Shown in pieces: positions 18,156-24,779 of a stretch of DNA of 24,779 bases. The notes beneath the pieces are model-generated. The model did not search any database. It was not told the DNA's origin and saw only the letters and a program-made list of their open reading frames with translations. Made by a program: the position numbers and the translations under genes. Each line of letters begins with the position of its first letter. Within the stretch, counting starts at the first letter, position 1. Origin of the DNA: Gracilaria caudata (Eukaryota; Rhodophyta; Florideophyceae; Gracilariales; Gracilariaceae); contig JASCIV010000313.1 in assembly GCA_030374735.1 (NCBI GenBank), forward strand, positions 1-24,779, in the 5' to 3' direction.

Positions 18156-19112
18156 CTATGAAGTCCACTTGTAAACTAGAATGATAAACATAACTCCACA
18201 CGCAACAGACAAAAGGATAATACAACATAGAGCATGCCGCTTTCTCTGGTTTCGGTCGGTTATACGCAGCTCTCGAAGAGCCCCAAACGTATTTACCTTC
18301 GTATCCTCCAAATTGTAATCAATTCTGTCCAGCACCGTTCCCTGGTCCACGACTAGACTGGCAAGGTCCTTAACGAGCGTTGCCAGGTCATTGACGTTGG
18401 TAACGACTCGCTGTAGTTCTCGCGTTCTCTCCTGTGCCAAAGCAGATGCGCCTTCTACTGCAACTAGTTGGCCCTCCGACATAGCCGGATCATAGGAGTC
18501 AACGACTTCATCAAAAGTAATAACAGTGTCTTGCAAGGGTTCTGAGTGAACGCTGAGGGACTCTTTCATGTCCTGAAGTTTCTCAAGATATGCCTTCTGC
18601 TTCTTTCTAAACGACATGGATAGCTCTTGCAAAGGTGAAGCGAATCGCTTTTGCATATTTCGTAAGATCTCGCCTTCCACATCGCGCTTGGGGCCTTTGG
18701 GCTTTGACTCCTTGGTTATATTTCGCACTTTTTGTTCCGCAGAGCGTAGCATTTCAGTGAGATGATGGGAGCGTACGCGAATTTCGTGTTCGAGCTCTGA
18801 GGTGTCTATGTTTCCAAATGAGGGCAGCAAATGCTTCGCGTACGAAGAGCTCAATTGGCTCAGCATCTTCTCCATTTCAGCAAGATCTCCTTTTAGGTCG
18901 CTGTGCGTAAAAACCCAGTCTGGTCGCATCTGTGCCCTACGGCGATGAGATACGGAGCGGTGCGAGTTCTCCTCAGTCGTATTCTCAATGCCATTAAGAA
19001 GCTCTTGTTTGTCGGCTTCGTCATTGTCCAGGAAAGTGTGTGGCGAAGCGTATAGTGTTTTCGCTTCCTCCCTGTATCGTAGGAATAAAGCTGTTCGATC
19101 TCGCGACGTCAT
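18156..19112 (-). CDS. STX16/TLG2: Qa-SNARE, syntaxin-16/Tlg2/SYP4 family
   Basis: A tail-anchored t-SNARE of the TGN/endosome that takes part in retrograde fusion with Qb/Qc partners and a Sec1/Munc18 (Vps45-type) protein. The frame opens with a TTG at 19115; the first ATG (19112) gives 318 aa starting MTSRDRTALFLRYRE, which matches the short N-terminal peptide typical of Tlg2/SYP4 proteins and used for Vps45 binding. A helical Habc-type domain spans about 70-190, with the family motif LQELSMSFRKKQKAYL (161-176). The SNARE motif (about 220-285) contains VVDQGTVLDRIDYN, with the zero-layer Gln at 257. A single C-terminal membrane anchor is at about 295-313. All elements are intact. The stop codons of this gene and the convergent fusion gene are only about 56 bases apart, so the 3' UTRs probably overlap. 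Confidence 0.93.
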   Translation of the reverse strand: MTSRDRTALFLRYREEAKTLYASPHTFLDNDEADKQELLNGIENTTEENSHRSVSHRRRAQMRPDWVFTHSDLKGDLAEMEKMLSQLSSSYAKHLLPSFGNIDTSELEHEIRVRSHHLTEMLRSAEQKVRNITKESKPKGPKRDVEGEILRNMQKRFASPLQELSMSFRKKQKAYLEKLQDMKESLSVHSEPLQDTVITFDEVVDSYDPAMSEGQLVAVEGASALAQERTRELQRVVTNVNDLATLVKDLASLVVDQGTVLDRIDYNLEDTKVNTFGALRELRITDRNQRKRHALCCIILLSVACGVMFIILVYKWTS

Positions 19113-20775
19113 CAAACTCCCTTAACTCAATAAAAGAAGAATCAAGTGAAGAAGGGTCTTTGAAGAAGAGACCGGTTATTCGCGCGAGTCGGAGCAGTGC
19201 TTCGGAAGCAAGCACACCATGCGGCAGTTTCCGGTCTCTTCATGCTGCAGGTTCCTGTGCCTCGTCAGGAATTGATGGGATTAAACAAAATTACAGAAAA
19301 TGGGCGACGTGTCGCTGCTACTGTAGTAGCGACTCGCTACCCAAAGAAGGTAGAACGCTACGACGGTAGCGTTCTACCTGGTAGACAAGTAGCAGCAAAT
19401 GAAGAGAAAGGAGATTCAACATCCGAGACTCGCCTTTGGCGCCGTGTTAGATCATCTACATGTCTATGATATCCTGCGTGTGCCTTCGAATCGAAGCCCC
19501 ACCGCGAAGTCCAGAAGCAACCGGTAGTTTGGATGTTTCCACAACACGGCACAGAATTGGGGGAATAGAGATACCTGCTGAGCCTGTGCTCAACCGAAGA
19601 GTTACATGAAGATTTGAACCGACGCCAAAATCCTACTTTGAGTCATATGCAGTTGGAAACCGTAACAGATACGTAGGACTTGTGCCTCTGACTGGGAAGG
19701 ATTGAATACAGGGGAGTACAGGATGTGGCAATTGCAATAGCTACATTGAACGCTTTCGATGGAGTTTTGACTGATGGGCAGGCTTAATCGGGGTCAAGAT
19801 CTACGTTTTGCTTTTCTGGTTCCCAGAGGAGGTTGGATACGATAATTATTGCATTGTTCTTCAGAGTGATCTTTCCATCAAACTTGAATTGAAGAATGGA
19901 ACAAAAACGGTATATGTTGGAGCAATCGCAACTAACTCTGGAAAGCCCCTCTGCCCGCTTACATACGCGGTCTGTCTAGAATCTGTCGTTTTGTAGCCTG
20001 GAGGTAGGTGAAACGCTTGTCAAAGAGAACTCGTTCGATCTTAGAGGCCTTTGGATCAAGACATTATGCGATTGTCTGCGAGTCCTTCACATATACAATG
20101 CAAACAGGATCGTACCCCATCCGGTGGGACGTGTATTCCGAAGGAGATCCATCGCGTGATATCCATCTCGTCAGTGGAGAGGACTTCTCACCGACATCTG
20201 GGTGAGAGACTTCGCGTGTGAAGGCTCAGAGACCACGCCAATAAGCAGCGGCTCTTTGGGATGGCCCGATAGGGTCCGCTAGGTCGTTTTTTGTCTCATG
20301 TTCAGAGCAGTTATATATGGGCACAGGCTGATCTATATCTGGTTGATGGTGATTTCCATCGTACGAACGGTACGTGGATGCTTAAATGACGCGGAAGCTG
20401 TGTCAAGCGAAGAGATTACAAAGGTTGGTGGCGATCGAAAATGCAAGACGGAAACAATGGGGCTGAATGAAATAGATACTCAGAAGCTTTGAATCGAAGA
20501 TTAAGTCTGATATCTGCTGTTTGAGCTTTATAGGCTGCGTTGCTGGTGACATTGGGCGCGCTTCTACGGGCAGGGGACAGTGCTGGAGGCCGGAAAGACT
20601 GCGTGCGAGGACGATGTGATGGCCAATATGCTTCAAAGCGGATGGATGCACAGACAAAGTTTGATCCGTATTGAAAGCGATTTGAAGCTATGCACCAAAG
20701 GCGAAGGCGGTGGATAGATCTTTGCGATGTTCTTAAGGTGTTGCCAGTGCAAATCATGACAGGCTGAGGAAAAGC
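19113..20775. other. intergenic region with GTAGC-type hairpins
   Basis: About 1.66 kb lie between the syntaxin start and the 3' end of the next minus-strand gene. Small open frames have no recognisable domains and are interrupted, so none is called. The left part should include the syntaxin promoter. The notable structure is the hairpin pair at 19326-19379. The region from about 19560 to 20250 has no feature that can be named. Confidence 0.55.
19326..19379. repeat. pair of adjacent hairpins built on GTAGCG/CGCTAC
   Basis: GTAGCG (19326-19331) pairs with CGCTAC (19335-19340) around ACT. Directly after it, the 14 bases at 19348-19361 (AGGTAGAACGCTAC) are the exact reverse complement of 19366-19379, with a GACG loop. 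The same GTAGC word also appears just outside (CTGCTACTGTAG before, AAGTAGCAGC after). In transcribed form these would be two stable stem-loops, and they lie about 210-270 bases upstream of the syntaxin ATG. Confidence 0.7.
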
Positions 20776-21879
20776 CTAGCGGAATCGACCATGTTTCGTT
20801 ACTTTGCTCATGTCTTCAAAGGCCTGAATCACGTTGACAAGATGAGGCTGCAATGCGTCCTTCACGGTAGGAGCAGCGCCCGAGACAAAGCCAAGCCTGG
20901 CTAACAGTTCAGACACAGAAGATCTTCTCTGGAATTCGGTTAGCATAAACTGAAACTTTTCTGCGTACTTGTCGCCATCCTCGACATACCAGTTCTCCCC
21001 CTCTTCTCCGACTAAGAAGGAAACAATGGCACCATGGTGTGTTTTCGGGGCAAGCCAGATCTCCCCGTACATGTTTGTTCTGGATTGATACTGAGGCTCG
21101 GCATGACCAAGAGTTTCATGAGAGTCAACCTGTCGTACCCCACTATCTGCAACTTCGTGTGTACTTCTTGTGGGTGCGCGGACCGACGTTTCGTGAGGCG
21201 CACTGTCACCGAGACTGCGCTCAGCCTGTGAAGCGTTCATGAAGCCGGAAGAAGAGTGGAGTTCATCATTTTCTCTGCAAGACAGTACTGTTTTTCCGCC
21301 TCTCGAACCCCCCTTACTTCGAACTGGACTTGTGATGCGCGCCCTTCCGTTTACGTACTCGTTCATACGAGAGTTGGTTACATCGCTTTCCTCCCTTTGA
21401 CTCGAATGAAAAGCACTATCCCGGTAGCTGACTTCTTCATCTCTTGTGTGCGAGCGCGATACCCCCTCGGAGCCTGGAGGGTCAGGCTCAATACGAGCGT
21501 CGATAATCAATTCACACTTGGCGGTAGAGTCACTGCCCACAATGTTTCCATACACATGGCGCGCAAGCACCTCAAAGTGAAGCGAGGTGAACACGCCAGT
21601 GCCCATACCACAGTGCGTTTGTTCGCGAAGAATTTCGCCACCAGTGGTCAGCTTCACCATTCGTTGGCCCCAAGTCTTTACCGGATCACTTTCATACACG
21701 ACAAAAAACCAGGCGCAGCCGTTCATATCAATTTGCCGGGAAGCTTTTGAAAGATGGCCTCCAGCACGCCACGGCTCACCACCTGAAGAGATGGGCTCGT
21801 AGCCAAAGAATGGCGGCTCATCAAGAATCATGGCCATCTCGAGGTGCTCCGAGTCCCATTTTTGTAGCATGAGTAGCAT
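20776..21879 (-). CDS. uncharacterised protein (367 aa) with a split conserved-looking domain
   Basis: The function is not recognised. An uninterrupted 1.1-kb frame starts with ATG at 21879; a second ATG lies three codons on. Two structured-looking parts flank a long Ser/Arg/Glu-rich, probably disordered segment (about 133-268). The N-terminal part (about 1-132) has alternating hydrophobic strands and Gly/Trp/Cys residues: CAWFFVVYESDPVKTWGQRM (55-74), THCGMGTGVF (88-97), KCELIIDARI (121-130). The C-terminal part (about 269-367) has YGEIWLAPKTHHGAIVSFLV (271-290), WYVEDGDKYAEKFQFM and helices ending in VNVIQAFEDMSKV. No signal peptide, membrane segment or catalytic motif is evident. It could be a scaffold or regulatory protein. 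Amino-acid composition and domain-like ends support it being real. Confidence 0.68.
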   Translation of the reverse strand: MLLMLQKWDSEHLEMAMILDEPPFFGYEPISSGGEPWRAGGHLSKASRQIDMNGCAWFFVVYESDPVKTWGQRMVKLTTGGEILREQTHCGMGTGVFTSLHFEVLARHVYGNIVGSDSTAKCELIIDARIEPDPPGSEGVSRSHTRDEEVSYRDSAFHSSQREESDVTNSRMNEYVNGRARITSPVRSKGGSRGGKTVLSCRENDELHSSSGFMNASQAERSLGDSAPHETSVRAPTRSTHEVADSGVRQVDSHETLGHAEPQYQSRTNMYGEIWLAPKTHHGAIVSFLVGEEGENWYVEDGDKYAEKFQFMLTEFQRRSSVSELLARLGFVSGAAPTVKDALQPHLVNVIQAFEDMSKVTKHGRFR

Positions 21880-22138
21880 GTTGGGACTTCATGTGAGAGG
21901 CGAAGGGCGCGATTTCATCGAGATCTGAAAAAGATTGCAGCGACGTTTTTGGTGATTAGGAGGGCAAACAAGGTGGCGCTCGTCTGGAAGCTTGACGAGT
22001 AGTCAAGGATCGAAATGCTTGACGAAGACGTAAGTTAGTTTCGAAGGCAACAAGCAAAATTTGGCCTTCGTACCTTCGCCAACAACGCGTGCTTTTGATT
22101 GGGCGCGGTTAACAGCTGAAATCAAAACAGGGATGTTA

Positions 22139-23945
22139 GAGCATCCCCACCAAGGGCACCAAAAAGGTCACCAAAACACGAACGTGTAAAAATTTGATTG
22201 GCACACCCAATCGATTAGAACAGGGCCAAAACGCCTTCGTTCATGGTTCTCAGTTTCCCCCACCAACGTAAACCAACACCTTCAATACCAAATGAATGAA
22301 CTAGCAGATCTCTCCGACTCATCAGATGAAGAAACGATCTTTGAAGATGGAAAACCAGAACTATCTAATTTCCAAACAGCATACTACCATCAGATGTTGT
22401 GTATTGCTCTATATAACCAAACGTTTTGGCAGAAGGTTCAAAAGCTCCCAATTTTGCTCGAGATTTCAAAAAAGCACATCTTTCTCTTATGATGAACTAC
22501 TTCTGGCTTTCTACGGCTCTAAGACCAGATGGTTCCCAGCAATGTAATCCAGTCTACTCATCAATACTATTCAAAAAAATTCGATGCAATCGCACCATTT
22601 TTGACAAACTACTCTTCGCAGTCACGGCAAATAATTTGATTTTTAAAATACCCTTGGTCCTTAGAAATTTTACCTCTGCCAAAAGTTACAGCAGCGTTTT
22701 CTCAGCTGGCATACAGAATTCCGACAGATACGTGCAATGAATCATGCCAAGTGTTTTAAACCATAGCAATGGAATCATTGAAAAAGTTCTGTAGCAGTGT
22801 GTTACTCATTTTGAAACAAAACACCTGAGAAGGCGGAATGACGAAGATATTAAGAGAATCGAAAATTTTTTTCTCTGCTCTTGGGTTTCCAAGATGTATT
22901 GGGTGTTTAGATTGCTCTTTATGAAAATGAAAGAATTGTCCAAAGCATAAGAAGTTATATATGTAGCAAACAAAGGTAAGCCTGAAATAAAGATGGTAGT
23001 AGTTTGTAATATAGATTTGTGGATATACCATGTCGCCTTTGGTGTCTCTCGAATGTTGAATGACTGAACGTCATAAAAATGAGCGTCTTTTTCTGAAAGT
23101 TCTTATCTGGAGAATTTCAGGCTGAAAAGCCCTTGTACGCTGTAGATCAGCAGCTGTTGGACTGGTTTTATTTTTTATAAAATGTAGCATATTCTTCATA
23201 CAGAGTTTTTATGAAAAACTTTGCTCCGCCATCAACAGAAGCAGCAAAGGTTTTCGAAAAGAAACAAGAGTCTGTACGCAAATGTGTGGAACGTGTTTTA
23301 GGTCTTCTGTTGGTCCGGTTTAATATTCTAAGGTATCCAGGACGGCTTATGAAACGCATTTACCTCATTGGTATTTTTAAAACCTGCGTAATTATTCATA
23401 ATATGATCCTCGAGTATAAGAGGAACACTTTTGTCGGAATTGGTGCAGACGGTATTCGTTTGTCACACTCAGAGATTTTTTAGGCGCCGTTTGGGTTCAC
23501 AATCAACAACGCAGCGAACATTGAAGATGATCGAAGACTCAAGAAGGCTTTAATACAGAATATCAGAATGAGACTATGGATGTCAACCTTTTCGGTTTTT
23601 GTTTCCAATTGGCATTCATTTTCGTCCGCTTGTGCGTTCTCCTCGCTGCTGTTTGCAAGCCGCACCATGACTTTTCGCTCGAGGTCCTGCATGAAAAGCA
23701 CCTTGAGATGAGGGCTAATATCTATTTTCAAGAGTTGCTAGTTGACGTGCAACCCCTCCCAGAGATGTTTTTACCAACGTAGTCGTTTCGAGCACTCTAG
23801 CGAGAACGTTATGAGTATTACCGCTAATAGCGGATTTATCGGGAGCATAACCTGCGTCCCACCGGCGGCGTGCTCAACATGTGCCGTGGCAATGACAACA
23901 CGCCAATGGAACACGTGTCACACGGTATAGTTGGGTTGGATGTTA
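22139..23945 (+). mobile_element. decayed PIF/Harbinger-type DNA transposon
   Basis: The left end is marked by TTA (22136-22138) followed by GAGCATCCCCACCAAGGGC, a typical PIF/Harbinger terminus with the expected 3-bp TTA target site. The interior holds the transposase remnant. The right end is uncertain: TTGGGTTGGATG followed by TTA at 23931-23945 matches the inverted left end at about 9 of 12 inner positions, but the outermost bases are missing. The second, Myb-like protein usually encoded by autonomous elements was not found. Confidence 0.65.
22292..23582 (+). pseudogene. PIF/Harbinger (DDE_Tnp_4) transposase pseudogene
   Basis: A transposase reading can be followed left to right but only across several frame changes and stops. 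Recognisable pieces in order are: an acidic N-terminus (LSDSSDEETIFED); LRPDGSQQCNPVYS near 22520; LAYRIPTDT and ESLKKFC around 22710-22790; LGFPRCIGCLDC at 22880-22915, carrying the first catalytic Asp; a downstream K-N-C-P; DLWIYHVAFG at 23014-23043, followed by an N-D pair (second Asp region); CVERVLGLLLVRF (third acidic residue) and FKTCVIIHNMILE near 23280-23415; and an L-K-K-A-L-I-like tail near 23550. These match the family order closely. Stops include 22757 and the ones just after the first Asp. It is certainly non-functional as it stands. Confidence 0.87.
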
Positions 23946-24022
23946 ATACAGCATTGCTGGTATATTCCCTAATATAAATTCGTTAATTTTATCCACACTG
24001 GAGGGAGGTAGACCTACTATAT

Positions 24023-24779
24023 AGTGTCAAGGCCAAAGGCCCTGACACTCAAGTAAACCCCCCCAACGAAGGGGTTCCCGACTAAGTCGTGTTTCGCTCT
24101 GATAGATTTCCGCCTCGGCGTGTCGTTAAGCTTCCGGCGGAGTGGGCGCACCCGTAGTGTACGGCCTATCACCGCCCTTGGCGCATCCAGAGTTACCGAT
24201 ACTATTATACCGTTTGTCTACTTATTATTCCGGTACACACCGTGTTCTCGCCCTGGCATAGGGTTGTGTGGTGCAAAACCACTGTGGCGGAGACACAAGC
24301 CGCCTCCCGGAAGAGATGCGCCCAAGGTGTCCGACCTTGCTCCCGTGAGGGGCAAGTCAGCGGTAGAGCCCTCCAGTAGGGTCCGCGCGAAGCCGGGCGT
24401 AAATCCGGGGGACCCCGAACTACGGTGTAGCAGGAGGCGAAAAGGGGCGAATCGGCGATGCCAAGCCGACGATGTCGGGCAGTACGCACTGTTGCGCAGT
24501 ATCCGTAATCACGGAAATGATCAAAACGATCAGCGAACGAGCCGCTCTAGCGCAGCACAGACTCGTATGAGCGGGAATATGTCCCGTGACAATGGGTTCG
24601 ATCCTGAATATCAGGCCAGAGTGCAAGAGCCGTATGAGGGAAATAATAACAAGAAAACAATGAAACAAATAAAAGAAAGGCCGTAACGACGGTTCAAGTA
24701 GCTCTCCAGTGGTAGAGGTGGTTGGCTTCTCCGTATCACGACGGCACTCCCCGCGATGGGGCTAGATCCGCGCGCAAGC
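24023..24779 (+). other. hairpin-dense GC-richer segment, possible group II intron-like or retroelement RNA, cut by the window end
   Basis: A chain of strong stem-loops fills this segment. Examples are AGTGTCA/TGACACT with GGCC/GGCC (24023-24049), AACCCC/GGGGTT (24056-24076), TCCGCC/GGCGGA (24109-24141), GTGGT/ACCAC (24268-24282), GGCGG/CCGCC (24286-24305), CTTGCTCC/GGGGCAAG (24336-24356), GGGTCC/GGACCC enclosing CCGG/CCGG (24379-24415), CGGGA/TCCCG (24572-24586), CCTGA/TCAGG (24603-24615) and CCCC/GGGG near the end. GAGCCGTATG (24627-24636) with ACGGTTC (24689-24695) recalls the lower helix of group II intron domain V, including an AGC triad, and GTGTG at 24266 could be a GUGYG 5' end. The upper domain V helix is replaced by an A-rich stretch, so the assignment is weak. 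An open frame of 188 codons crosses the segment but has no recognisable content. Confidence 0.4.

Noticed and set aside
19808..20205. Possible retroelement protein fragments
   Set aside because: Short pieces have some protein-like composition but no reverse transcriptase, integrase or protease motif could be identified in order.
24092..24115. Hammerhead ribozyme core (CTGATAGA resembling CTGATGA)
   Set aside because: The core has an extra base and there is no following GAAAC with proper stems.
24345..24375. tRNA-like D-arm (AGCGGTAGAGC), with GGGTTCGATCC at about 24594 as B box, and another AGTGGTAGAG at about 24709
   Set aside because: The A- and B-box-like words are about 240 bases apart, and no acceptor or T-stem pairing could be formed, so no tRNA or simple SINE is called.
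24120..24686. 188-codon open frame in the structured segment
   Set aside because: Arg/Pro-rich product without recognisable domain; the DNA is better explained by stem-loop structure.

Overview
The window looks like nuclear DNA of a eukaryotic alga, most likely a unicellular red alga or a close relative; this is inference. The evidence is as follows. Genes are compact and almost intron-free. Neighbouring genes lie on both strands and are not arranged in operons. The core proteins are eukaryotic: UTP6 of the SSU processome, a syntaxin-16/Tlg2 SNARE, squalene epoxidase and an MFSD5-type transporter. One small protein carries a plastid-transit-like N-terminus with a basic, SAFV-containing leader and an R-M-S junction. 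One 75-nt GT-AG spliceosomal intron can be read directly.

Layout: 1-972 holds a GC-rich promoter and a small plastid-targeted protein (+). 1360-2760 is squalene monooxygenase (+). It converges on an uncharacterised type II membrane protein at 2982-3932 (-). 3933-7219 is about 3.3 kb without a convincing gene; it contains a long foldback, several palindromes and a 71-bp tandem duplication. 7220-8599 is an MFSD5/MOT2-type molybdate transporter (+), convergent with UTP6 at 8756-10960 (-). UTP6 is divergent from a 607-aa coiled-coil protein at 11449-13272 (+). 13996-18099 is a two-exon gene (+), and its 3' end nearly meets a syntaxin-16/Tlg2 gene at 18156-19112 (-). 19116-20775 is non-coding with GTAGC-rich hairpins. 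20776-21879 is an unrecognised 367-aa gene (-). The right end is mobile or repetitive DNA: a decayed PIF/Harbinger transposon at about 22139-23580 or beyond, then a very hairpin-rich, GC-richer segment from about 24023 to the window edge with faint group II intron-like motifs.

The standout is the 13996-18099 gene. After removal of one 75-nt intron it encodes a single 1342-aa polypeptide. An SbcD/Mre11-type nuclease (D-x-H, GD-x-x-H, GNHD, GHIH) is followed in frame by a complete SbcC/Rad50-type ATPase (Walker A, Q-loop, coiled coils, CxxC zinc hook, LSGGQ signature, Walker B). In bacteria, archaea and the eukaryotic MRN complex these are separate proteins. Here nuclease and ATPase are covalently joined, with a basic N-terminus that could target an organelle. 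The P-loop is expanded and the usual switch histidine appears to be glutamine.

The other genes are ordinary housekeeping functions (sterol synthesis, ribosome biogenesis, endosome/TGN trafficking, molybdate uptake) with no evident shared pathway.
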